DNA of 18,578 bases from Cudoniella acicularis (Eukaryota > Ascomycota > Leotiomycetes > Helotiales > Helotiaceae): positions 1 to 18,578 of the forward strand of contig JAAMPI010001156.1 of NCBI GenBank assembly GCA_013054445.1. Reading direction: 5' to 3'. This document shows, piece by piece, positions 9,960 through 18,578 of this stretch. The translations under genes were made by a program, and so were the position numbers. Within the stretch, counting starts at the first letter, position 1. Every line of letters begins with the position of its first letter. Under the pieces are notes generated by a model, which saw only the letters and a list, made by a program, of their open reading frames with translations, searched no databases and was not told the origin of the DNA.

Positions 9960-10391
9960 GGAGGATTTTAAATTTTTGTTTTTCAACGTGCATGGCATTG
10001 AAGGAGTTTAGCATTATAAAGACATTGCATGGCATATATAGATTAGCAAAATTAATTGAAAAGCACATAGAAGAAGATTGTCTATGAACTATTAAGATAT
10101 TTCGAAAATCTAGTGTATGTTGCCTATTCTAGCCTTCCCCCTTCTTGCCCCTGTCTAGCGCGCGGCTGCAGGCGGAGATCAACAACCGCGAACCCGTCAT
10201 TGATCACCTCTGTTGTCAATATGCATTCTCATATTTATCTCATTCATTCATTTCTCGGTCTAACTCAAAGTTCGCTCTTTCACCTTGTTGTTTAATCCTC
10301 TCTTTGATCTGTCCCTATCATCCTACAAGACAGCCCTGCATCACACCCTGATTCCAATACCCCCGAGTCTTACTGAGAATCGAGACAAGAC
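9960..10391. other. Tandem spacer: 3' end of the membrane-protein gene, promoter of the next gene
   Basis: The first 150 nt are AT-rich and probably hold the polyadenylation region of the upstream gene. From about 10125 the plus strand becomes C/T-rich, with runs such as CTTCCCCCTTCTTGCCCCT, and from 10240 it carries CT and TTCA motifs leading to an ACAAGAC leader just before the ATG at 10392. No gene is seen inside. Confidence 0.45.
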
Positions 10392-11204
10392 ATGCCATCT
10401 ATTGCTGAGGCACCGGTATCACCATTGAGTGGGCGGAAGAGGAGGAGGGACGATCACAATACCATCGACGTGCAAATGAAACTATCAAGGTATGCTCCGA
10501 CATTCAGCTGCCTATGAAAATGAACCGTACTGATGCTGTCGCCTCGCAGTCCACACATCCCCCGACATACAAGTTTCCCCGATTCAACGCCTATATTCTC
10601 GGACAAAGTCAGAGATGAAATACATCAAGGGGAAAGAAGACATATACTGCCAAAGCCGAAACAATTACACGATAGCAAGAGGCAACGCATTGAGAAGGTA
10701 GCTTCCGAGGACACCACCCATCTTACTCATGATCTCCGAGACCACAACTTTACCGAAAGACAACAACACAATAATCACCACGAATCATCAGAAACCGTAC
10801 GTCCTTTCAAGAAAATGGTTGATCTAAGTCCTTGCCATATCTGCCGCCGGAAACCTACAATAAGATCTGAGCTGGACTCCTATGCCGATTGTGAGGGTTG
10901 CGGTAAAAGAACATGTTACATCTGCATTCGGGAGTGTTTAGGCTCCACTGTCGCCGTGGAGAAAGACACAGAGATGGGAAATGGGTTTGACGGCCTGGCG
11001 TTTGATTTCCAGGAGGATTCAGAGAGGAAGCAAGTGGTGAAGACGGGCCACGACACAGATCAACATTCACAACCGGGCAAAATCTGGGATACTGACACGA
11101 CGGTGGGACACAAAGGCATGGTATGCAGTCGATGTTGTGTTGAAAGGGGTCCTGGAGGCGAAGTCTACTGTCTTGGTTGTGTGAGAGCAGAGAAAAGAGG
11201 TTGA
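10392..11204 (+). CDS. Cys-rich, probably zinc-binding nuclear protein
   Basis: Two exons, 10392-10489 and 10550-11204, give 250 residues. The 60-nt intron (10490-10549) has donor GTATGC, a TACTGAT-like branch site and acceptor CGCAG, and splits a Ser codon (AG/T). The exon 1 product has a basic GRKRRR patch at residues 14-19 that could be a nuclear localisation signal. The middle is hydrophilic, with Asn/His/Gln stretches. The C-terminal half has twelve Cys at 128, 131, 147, 150, 155, 158, 162, 225, 228, 229, 240 and 243, arranged CX2C-X15-CX2C-X4-CX2C-X3-C, then after a 62-residue acidic spacer CX2CC-X10-CX2C. This suggests two or three zinc sites, perhaps a cross-brace related to RING or PHD folds, but the spacing fits neither standard pattern and I do not recognise the family. 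The function is unknown. The protein ends KRG, directly before the spacer facing ATP1. Confidence 0.75.
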
Positions 11205-11934
11205 ATCCGTACATGGCCATGAATGAAGCTGGTGAAGATCTTGCATTCGAATGTAGAATGCTGTACCAAACACTACGGCTTCTGGGATTTAATAAAGAAA
11301 TACGAAGGCCATAAGAAACACTAGGGCCAATTCGAAGAGTTACTCAATGCATTTATGACTTCAATACCCATTTTATAATAGCGGCTCAGGGAAGAGCAAT
11401 TGTTCCCAAGCATATGTATGAACCTGTTCTTTTGGACAGTGCTGGGGATACACGAGAAACATGATATCGTATTATATAACTTTATTAATACTTGAATTGT
11501 AATTTCATCGCCATGCTCAAAATCCCATCCTAGATCCTGTGCAACTAAAATCCTGCCAAATAATTAATTGCTTTCGGGTCACATTCCTCGGAATATTCCA
11601 ATGGCCATCCGCTTAATAAATTAAGCAGATGTGAGGTTGTGGTAAAATGCAGTCTCACTAGTACAGATTTCCGAATACACAAATCAAATGGAGCCGAAAG
11701 ATTTAGGTAGGTATATCCATCAATTAAAAGCGGCTGTTCGACATCACACGCCAAGCAAAGTAAAAGCCACCCAATATCAGGAAGAATCGACGTCATCTAT
11801 TTTACAGCTCCACTATCTACCTTCCCTCATAGTAGCTCTGCCCTCCTCAGCCTCATTTCAATACATAGGCTCCACCCTTCAACCATGCCAAGAACAAAAG
11901 AAACAATAGACAGAGTAGCATTTATTTATTTTCC
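11205..11934. other. Convergent 3' spacer
   Basis: This lies between the stop codon of the Cys-rich gene (plus) and the stop codon of ATP1 (minus). It is AT-rich, most strongly at 11460-11510, as expected for two facing 3' untranslated regions. Open frames are short and show no family signals. Overlapping sense/antisense transcripts are possible here but cannot be shown from sequence. Confidence 0.5.
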
Positions 11935-14051
11935 CTAGTTGAAGCTCTTGGTGAAGGTGGTAACCACTTCCTTCAATCTCGCCTCGAGATCCTTGCTCAA
12001 CGCACCCTCCTTGTCAATCGTGGCCAACAGATCGCTCTCGTTTGTCTTTAAGTGGGCGATGAAGTCAGCTTCCCATGTTAGGATCTTGTTAACGGGGACG
12101 GAATCCAAGTGTCCGTTGACACCGGCGTAAATAAGAGGGACCATTTCGTTTACGGCCATGGGAGAGTATTGCTTTTGCTTCAGGAGCTCGGTCAACTGTA
12201 GGAAATTTTCGTCAGCGAAGATTCAAATTAGGTATAGCATGTAGGAGCATATTAGTTACTTACACGTTCACCACGGTTAAGGGTCTGCTTGGTGGCAGCG
12301 TCGAGATCGGAACCGAATTGAGCGAAAGCGGCGACTTCACGGTATTGAGCCAAGAAGAGCTTCAAGGAACCAGCGACTTGCTTCATAGCCTTAAGCTGGG
12401 CAGCTGAGCCGACACGAGACACGGAAAGACCGACGTTAATGGCAGGTCGGACACCCTTGTAGAAGAGTTCGGCCTCCAAGAAAATTTGTCCATCAGTAAT
12501 CGAAATGACGTTGGTTGGGATATAAGCGGACACATCACCACCTTGGGTTTCGATGATGGGAAGAGCAGTCAAAGAGCCACCACCGTGGGTATCGTTCATC
12601 TTGGCGGCACGCTCCAAAAGACGGGAGTGGAGGTAGAAAACGTCACCGGGGTAGGCCTCACGTCCTGGTGGACGACGAAGAAGGAGAGACATTTGTCGGT
12701 AAGCAACGGCTTGTTTGGAAAGATCATCGAAGATAATGACGGCGTGCTTGCCGTTGTCACGGAACCACTCACCCATAGAGCAACCGGTGAAAGGTGCAAT
12801 ATATTGGAGAGGAGCGGCTTCCGAGGCAGTAGCAGCAACGACAATCGAGTATTTCATGGCGTCGTTCTCCTCAAGAGTCTTGACGAGTTGGGCAACGGTG
12901 GATCGCTTTTGTCCAACGGCGACGTACACACAATAAAGCTTCTTAGTCTCGTCGTTTCCGTCGTTCCATCGCTTCTGGTTCAACATGGCATCGAGGGCGA
13001 CGGCAGTCTTTCCAGTTTGACGATCACCAATAATCAACTCACGTTGACCACGTCCAATAGGCACCATAGCGTCGACGGACTTAAGACCAGTCTGTACGGG
13101 CTGGTTGACGGATCGTCGAGGCAAAATACCTGGAGCCTTCAACTGGGCACGACGCTTCTCGGTGGTCTTGATAGGTCCCTTGCCATCAATTGGGTTTCCG
13201 AGAGCATCAACGACACGCCCAAGCATCTCAATTCCAACAGGAACATCAACCTATTGTTCAATGAGTACTAGGTGCTTCACTGTTATTTCCCTCAACTCAC
13301 AATTTCTCCGGTTCGCTTCACAGTCTCTCCCTCCTTGACCAAACGATCGGAACCGAAAAGCACGACACCGACTTGGCCAGCCTCCAAGTTCATGCACATG
13401 CCCTTAACACCGGAGGCAAACCTGACCTATTTAGTATAGTGCATCATGCATAGCAATTGTCGTAAAACTTACTCGACAAGCTCCTCAGCTTGCACATTAC
13501 TCATACCGTGGACACGGGCAATACCATCACTGTTCATCACCCGTCAGCACTCATTTGCACACTCTCGAGCCCATATTGTGTGTATTGAAGACCAATGAGG
13601 CTTTTTATATTGGTAGACGTACCCGACGGACAGGACACGTCCAGTTTCGGCGAGACCGGCCTCATCCTTAACACCTCTAATTCTTTGCTCGAGGATCGAC
13701 GAGACTTCTGTGGGCGAGGCTTTTGAGTCTGATGCGTAGCTTCGGACATGTTTTGATGCTGCGTTGAAAGCTGCTGGCGCGGCGGTTCGTCCCTGAAGAA
13801 AACGTCAGTTAGCCGAAGGCCGAAAAACATCAACAGGAGCTGCCAGAGCTCGAGGACAGCTCTTAACCATCAACATCCATCGCTCCGGCGAGCCAATTGA
13901 GCCCGTAGATGCGCATACGATGCATCCGGATTGATTTGAGCTGGAGGAGCAGGCCACGAAGGGGGTGTTGGCTACGTACCGCTGCAACTCTACCGGACGC
14001 AGAGATTGCGCCCACCGTCCGGCTGGACTGTCGGAGAGCGTTCCTGAACAT
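11935..14051 (-). CDS. ATP1: Mitochondrial F1Fo-ATP synthase subunit alpha
   Basis: Six exons on the minus strand: 14051-13980, 13792-13623, 13529-13473, 13421-13301, 13250-12264 and 12195-11935. All junctions are in phase and give 555 residues, the normal fungal length. The introns are 187, 93, 51, 50 and 68 nt, with donors GTACGT, GTACGT, GTAAGT, GTGAGT and GTAAGT. Residues 1 to about 40 are a basic, Ser/Ala-rich mitochondrial presequence ([11 protein letters not shown]). The P-loop GDRQTGKT is at 215-222, the Walker B region VIIFDDLS is near 311-318, the family signature [10 protein letters not shown] is at 409-418, and R419 right after it corresponds to the arginine that reaches the beta catalytic site. 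Alpha subunits form the F1 hexamer with beta and hold the non-catalytic nucleotide sites at the matrix face of the inner membrane. Intron 1 falls within the presequence. CCAAT and CACGTG elements lie 165-225 bp upstream. The protein is complete, with no missing key residue. Confidence 0.98.
13793..13979 (-). other. ATP1 intron 1, within the presequence
   Basis: At 187 nt it is much longer than the other ATP1 introns (50-93 nt). It begins GTACGT and ends TTCTTCAG. Being the first intron of a highly expressed gene, it could carry an expression element, but nothing specific was recognised in it. Confidence 0.85.
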
Positions 14052-14215
14052 GTTGACCGACGTCTATGGGCTAAAAGAAAGGCGAAGAATCAATTGCTCT
14101 CGCAATTGACGGAGGGGAGATTGAGATGGGGGATTGTGCTGGTGTCGAGACCTTCACTCTGGAGTTGCAGGAGAGATTCGGCGAGCAAAGGAGCCTCTGA
14201 GAACCAGCTAGTCTG

Positions 14216-14227
14216 CCAATCACGTGA
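14216..14227. promoter_or_regulatory. CCAAT box joined to a TCACGTGA E-box, ATP1 promoter
   Basis: CCAAT is at 14216-14220 and the palindrome TCACGTGA at 14220-14227, sharing one base, about 165-175 bp upstream of the ATP1 ATG. CCAAT is bound by the fungal Hap2/3/5 (CBF/AP-5) complex, which controls respiratory genes; CACGTG is a bHLH site (Cbf1-like in yeast). The sites are read directly; their use is inferred from position and the gene's role. Confidence 0.55.
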
Positions 14228-14271
14228 CTCGTCTTTAGCGAGAAAAAACCGGCAGCGGCAGGCCTCCAGGA

Positions 14272-14276
14272 CCAAT
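14272..14276 (+). promoter_or_regulatory. Second CCAAT box upstream of ATP1
   Basis: A plus-strand CCAAT about 220 bp from the ATP1 start codon and 52 bp from the first box, in the same orientation. Paired CCAAT boxes at this distance are common in fungal housekeeping and respiratory promoters. Confidence 0.4.
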
Positions 14277-15493
14277 GAGACGAAAATATCGCACAAGCTT
14301 CATCCCAGACGCTTTCGTCCGACGGCCAGACGTGCTTCTTGAGTCTGCTACTCATAAACCGCAGCAGTCCCGCCCACGTCTCGCGAATATTATATCTTCA
14401 CATTCCTTACGCATATATCTGGCGCTGCATAAGAGATGTACCCTCTCAATCACGCCTTCCTGGATGCACTCGATCGATCGAAACAAGCCACGTTGGCTTG
14501 GCGCTCGCATCTCTGAGGCCTTCTCCCCGAGTGACCTGTCATGTTGGCTGCTGCGTCTGTTCGACACCCCCTTCTTCAACGCCAACGCCATGAGCCGTAC
14601 TCTCCTCGACCCAAAAGAGGTAGAGATGCATGAGCTTTCACCGGATCAAGAGAAAAACGAAGGCAAAACTAGCCATCATCCAGCGTGATTGGCAGACTTG
14701 GAGGAGGGCCAGGCCTAGTGGCCACTTGCCTCCAGGAATCAGCAGAGCGGGTGGTGGCTGTTTAGATTGTTGCCGTTTTTTTCGGAGTTCTTTCACCCTG
14801 TCTCCAGTCGCCAACAAGATGTTGGATGGCTTGCTGTTTGTTGTCTTTGAGGATGGCTGCGGTATTTATTTATACTGTCAACTTATCTGGGAGAATGCTC
14901 CGCGGTCTGGTCTCTCGCTGCGGGAACCCTCGCTTTTGGAAGTGCCGTTACACTCCGAGAAAGTATTCCTATATCCTACGCGACGTGCCAAAAGAGTCGT
15001 ATCTTGGAGTCCACCAAGTCTTGATTCGCCCCTTACGTAATATTCCTTTCTTTCCTGTCCTACTCATTCGCTGCGGCCCTCTGCTATCCCATGTGGGGGG
15101 CTAAATTAAATGCAGCTTATATGTTTCTCTACGAAAGAGGCCCTCCCCAAAAGTCCAACTTTCTAGATCCTTAGGACTATCTTGGGACAGTTGTGCAGCC
15201 GTGTCAAAATGTGGGGTACATCCGACCAGTAATCGAATGCAAATCGTCTGTGTACTTTAGGCCCCAGTATTATTTCTTTTTGTCATCCCCCGGATGTTCT
15301 CCCCGGACGGAGCACAGAATTCTATAAATGTCAAGAAGGTTTATAAACCCTGGTACTATCATTAATGGCGAAAGTGTTCCCTAATGTAGATCTGTGCAGA
15401 CTCAAACCCTTGCAAATGCGTCCGCCTACGCCGTAGCACATTAATGAGTGGAATCTGACACAAGTAAAGGATTCATCTCATAGCCAACATATC
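14277..15493. other. Intergenic stretch without a supported gene
   Basis: Several overlapping open frames of 80-137 codons occur on the plus strand (14275-14688, 14630-15040, 14826-15104) and one on the minus strand, but none shows a family motif, a consistent exon chain or a clear preference over the competing frames. Part of this is presumably distal ATP1 promoter. From about 15110 the base composition becomes mixed and no structure was noticed. Confidence 0.4.
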
Positions 15494-16640
15494 ATGCAAC
15501 CTTCAAGACCGGGCCCTCGTGGGAGTTATAATTGTCCGAACGTTCTACAACTTCACAGGTTAGGTGCCAACGCGGTTTATTGTGACGAGAACCAGGGTTT
15601 TGTTCCTCGATTGCCTTCCCTGGAACATATCCCGGCAGCATTAAGAACTCAGCTCCGCAGCACATACCAAACAGCTTGCTCGGTTGGGGTTTTACTGAGT
15701 GCCGGGCTTCCGGTTTAACATGCAGACGAAGTGTTAATAATATATCACAGGAGCAAAGTCATTGAGTTTCGAGTAGAAGCTTACAAAAAGACGGTGTCCG
15801 AAGAAAAAAGGGCCACTTACTACAACTTTTGTGAGTGATTATCCTACTATGAGTACCCTAGCTTTTTATAACCCGGCTCTCAGGAAAGCCGAACGAGTGT
15901 TTGTTCAAGAATCCTATGAGCTGTTTGCCTTCTATCTTTATCCTAAAAACAAGATTTGTTGCTCGTCAGCCTTGAGAAGTGATCCTTCACCATGTAAGTT
16001 GGGCGATACTAACAATACCACAGAAAACGGGAAGTCCTCAGCCCTATGTTTCGTTGCCCTGATTCGTTACCGATAAACTTCTACGTCGCAAAACCGCATG
16101 TAGCACAACTTCTTACCCCACTTCGAATCAACGATCACCAACAGCTTGCTCAGCTTCGCTTAGCCCCTTTTGACCAATCCCACGTATCAATCTACCAACA
16201 ATCCAACATTTTAAGTTGCAGCCTGGTCTGTGGTGGCTAACTTCTCCGCTGAATTAACCAGTTTCTCGGGTCCGGGAGACGACACGGGTGTGTTGCACCA
16301 AAACATAACGTGCTCTAGAAACGCTTCCTTACAGGATCGACTAGGTCCATATCCAGCAGCGGTCTCACTCGATCTCCTCCCCGGACCAATTAGTGCTCGA
16401 TGTGGAAGAGTTTTGGAAGGATTTCAACTCGGTCAACATTTTGACTGGCTTTGCATGGGGTGTAATACCTCCAACCTTTGCACTGTGTATCTTCACCAAC
16501 CTCCCCACACTCGACTTCTTGCGCGTCAAGCCAATCCTTCAGCAACTTGAAGGTCTATTCCAAGAAGTGGTTTGTCAGCCGACATAAAGAACCTGCCAGA
16601 ACCCAACCGTTCCACTGTACGAAATAGGAAAGCTGTAAGT
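15494..16640 (+). pseudogene. Unrecognised coding patchwork: decayed or many-intron gene
   Basis: Several plus-strand segments read like real protein, but in changing frames. Frame 15494-15715 starts with ATG, is closed by TAA at 15716, and continues in the same frame to 15835 (SKVIEFRVEAYKKTVSEEKR). Frame 15831-16075 carries KAERVFVQESYELFAFYL. Frame 16025-16237 follows an excellent acceptor (TACTAAC then CACAG, ending 16023). Frame 16345-16584 is the most convincing (EEFWKDFNSVNILTGFAWG, then LPTLDFLRVKPILQQLEG), with C-ending Asn, Phe and Asp codons like the neighbours. A strong GTAAGT donor follows at 16632, after a frame-0 run reading SADIKNLPEPNRSTVRNRKA. I could not join all the segments with proper introns: the spaces between some are only 0-31 nt. 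Either a real gene with several introns was missed or, more likely, an old gene has gained stops and frameshifts. I do not recognise the family, and some segments may be chance. Confidence 0.35.
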
Positions 16641-17005
16641 ATCGACTTCATGCGACCTTCGTTCTCACACCGCACTTGCCACTGTCGAATCACCCTCCCT
16701 GTCAACCCCAGAGAAAATCCTCCACCCCTTACCTCCGTATAATTGCGCCATTCTGAAGCATTTCTCCCCCGCATTTGCCAAATTGCCACCTCAGAGTTCC
16801 GGAGTTTTGACCGCTCCATCTGGCATCCGCCATCTGAGCCTTCGAGCCTATATTGAGTCCCCGTTCAAAAGTCTGTCTGCGGCAGTATCTTTGCTTTGAC
16901 ATTTATTTAAATCATTTCATTCGAACAAACATACGAGGGAAAGTGCTACACTTAAGCGGCGATTCACGGCTATTAAACCTTTTAGGAATTCTCAGGATTC
17001 CCACA
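16641..17005 (+). promoter_or_regulatory. Promoter and 5' leader of the aminomutase gene
   Basis: C/T-rich stretches alternate with AT-rich ones. The frame upstream of the ATG at 17006 is open for 51 codons but has no ATG, so it is read as leader. The start context CCCACAATGTC is good. A TATA-like ATTTATTTAAAT lies near 16900-16915. No specific regulator site was recognised. Confidence 0.35.
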
Positions 17006-18547
17006 ATGTCTCGCTTCCTTACCCATGCCAGATGGAACCAAGGAACCAAAAACGCTACCCTTTTAATCTTCAACCACAATCTCACTAGGCCCCAAATCAA
17101 GTCTTCTGCCATATCTATTCCCAACATCACATTGCAGTCTTTTCGGACTAAGAGTCCTCAAGCCCAAGCATCTGTATCCCATGACGCTATCGATAGCAAC
17201 TCGACTTCTCAGGATTTTTCCTCCCCTCCCTTTCCGCTTTCACCTCCAGTCCAAAAGCAACCAATACTCGTTGTGGATGAACTGAGCTGGTGTATTCCGA
17301 ACCCCCCACTCAATACTGGGACTCCTGTTTATCATCATGGGAGTAAGTTCGAAAGAGTTCCATACTGGAAAAACATTCCAAGGTGGAAGGATGTGAGCGA
17401 GGAGGAATTTTTGACCTATGAATTCAACGTTAGTCACGCCTTTTCATTTATGATGATCAGGTCTTGTTTTTATCCTATAGCAGCCTTGCAAACCGTTCAA
17501 TACCTCACAGTTGCACAATCATTGAAAAGAAAGAATGCATCTTAGGAGAGTTGAATTTTCGTCTATTATATACATAACCAATTTCTATACCTCACATCTG
17601 AAGAAAAAAAAAGGCATGATTCAGAAGCTAAATTCCCCACAGACAGTCAAATTGGTTCAAGGTGCTCACAAACTCCCCCAATTTCTCCAGGAAACACTAC
17701 CCTCAATTCTTCCGACACACCCAGACTATCCACACCTCAACACTCGCGAAGCCTTCATTACTGATGTACTGGAAGGCATCAAAGCTGCTCCTATGTCCAT
17801 TCGTCTCACACCGCACATCCTTTCTCTCGTCAATTGGCAAAACCCACTCGAAGATCCTTTGCTAAAGCAGTTCCTACCAATAAAAAGCACGTTCCTGCCG
17901 GACCATCCAAAACTTAGTCTAGACTCTTTGCATGAAAGTCTAGACAGTCCTTGTGCTGGGCTAGTCCATCGATATCCGGACAAAGTTCTGTTTCTAGGTA
18001 TTAAGCTTCTTTTTTCTATCGCCTCCCAAGCCTCCCTCCGAGGACAGACCACAAACTAACGATGGATAGTGACCTCTGTGTGCCCCCTCTACTGCCGCTT
18101 CTGCACCCGCTCCTACGCTGTAGGTGGCAACACAGAGGTCGTCACCAAGACACCAGCCAAGCCACTGCTAAAACGCTGGAACGAGGCCCTTGACTACATA
18201 ACTCGAACTCCTGCGGTTCAAGATGTCGTCGTTTCCGGTGGTGACGGCTACTACTTAGAGCCTAATCAGCTTCGATATATCGGCGAGCGCCTCCTTGCCA
18301 TCCCTCACGTCCGCCGCTTCCGGATTGCGTCCAAAGGACTTGGCGTGGCGCCTAGCAGGATTCTCGACCCAAATGATCAGTGGACTGACGAGCTTATAAC
18401 TCTCTCAAAAATGGCTAGGGCAATGGGCAAACAGATTGCGTTGCATACGCATCTGAATCATAAGAGCGAGTTTTCATGGGTTACTCGTGAGGCGGCGCAG
18501 AAGTTGTATGCCAATGGTGTAACGGTCCGGAATCAGTCTGTGTTGCT
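17006..18547 (+). CDS. Lysine 2,3-aminomutase, probably mitochondrial (3' end outside window)
   Basis: Three exons are visible: 17006-17428, 17643-17997 and 18070-18547. The introns are 214 nt (donor GTTAGT, GCTAAAT branch, CACAG) and 72 nt (donor GTATTA, CTAAC branch, GATAG). A further donor, GTATGA, starts at 18548 and the rest is cut off by the window edge. About 418 residues are seen. Residues 1 to about 50 are basic and Ser/Thr/Asn-rich, like a mitochondrial presequence. The core has the radical-SAM cluster motif CPLYCRFC (Cys 264, 268, 271), the SAM-binding SGGD at 315-318, HTHLNH at 385-390 and NQSVLL at the end. Upstream, VPYWKNIPRWKDV and LVHRYPDKVLFL also match KamA-type enzymes. 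Bacterial members convert L-lysine to beta-lysine using SAM, a 4Fe-4S cluster and PLP. The PLP-binding lysine lies in the missing part and could not be checked, so lysine as substrate is by homology only. The single clear uncertainty in the model is the long first intron. Confidence 0.9.
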
Positions 18548-18578
18548 GTATGAATTCCCTCCTTTGCCTGTGGCTCTC
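18548..18578 (+). other. Start of the next aminomutase intron
   Basis: The reading frame continues past NQSVLL into YEFPPLPVAL, which does not fit the family (usually LLRGVND). GTATGA at 18548 is therefore read as the donor of a third intron, splitting the second Leu codon. The acceptor lies beyond the window. Confidence 0.65.

Noticed and set aside
12486..13271. 261-codon plus-strand open frame
   Set aside because: It lies entirely antisense to ATP1, spans its intron 4 and has no family features. Codon bias in a highly expressed gene often leaves the opposite strand open.
14630..15104. Two overlapping plus-strand frames of 136 and 92 codons
   Set aside because: They compete for the same DNA, neither has motifs or a good start context, and no intron signals link them to a neighbouring gene.
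16526..16819. 97-codon minus-strand frame
   Set aside because: It lies opposite the end of the unrecognised plus-strand segments and the aminomutase promoter, with no supporting signals.
1..18578. tRNA, 5S rRNA or transposon genes
   Set aside because: A by-eye search for B-box-like GGTTCRANNC sequences on both strands, 5S-like sequence and transposase or reverse-transcriptase motifs found nothing. This is not as sensitive as a covariance-model search.

Overview
This window looks like nuclear DNA of a filamentous ascomycete (Pezizomycotina, possibly a leotiomycete; the class is a guess). The genes are split by short introns of about 50 to 215 nt, with GTAAGT-like donors, CTAAC/CTGAC-like branch sites and CAG/TAG acceptors. 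Intergenic spaces are long and there are no operons. The encoded proteins are typical fungal ones: a Golgi mannosyltransferase of the Mnn10 type, the alpha subunit of mitochondrial ATP synthase, and a fungal-type lysine 2,3-aminomutase. No tRNA, rRNA, CRISPR array or recognisable transposon was found by eye.

Layout. 1-1877: no convincing gene; it starts with a four-unit G-rich heptamer repeat. 1878-3372 (minus): MNN10-like alpha-1,6-mannosyltransferase, three exons. 3373-6104: long divergent promoter region with a nested inverted repeat at 5294-5412. 6105-9959 (plus): single-exon gene for a 1284-residue single-pass membrane protein with two internal repeat arrays and a glycosylated-looking ectodomain. 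10392-11204 (plus): two-exon gene for a 250-residue Cys-rich, probably zinc-binding nuclear protein. 11205-11934: convergent 3' spacer. 11935-14051 (minus): ATP1, six exons, fully resolvable (555 residues). 14052-17005: long spacer holding the ATP1 promoter (CCAAT boxes and a TCACGTGA box) and, at about 15494-16640, a patchwork of protein-like segments in shifting frames that may be a decayed or many-intron gene. 17006 to the right edge (plus): lysine 2,3-aminomutase with a probable mitochondrial presequence, three exons visible, 3' end outside the window.

The genes do not form a pathway. Mnn10 acts in the Golgi on N-glycan mannan, the large membrane protein probably sits at the cell surface or in the secretory system, and Atp1 and the aminomutase are probably both mitochondrial. 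No new defence or mobile system was found. The items most worth a second look are the unrecognised coding patchwork at 15494-16640, the orphan membrane protein, the Cys-rich nuclear protein and the eukaryotic radical-SAM aminomutase.
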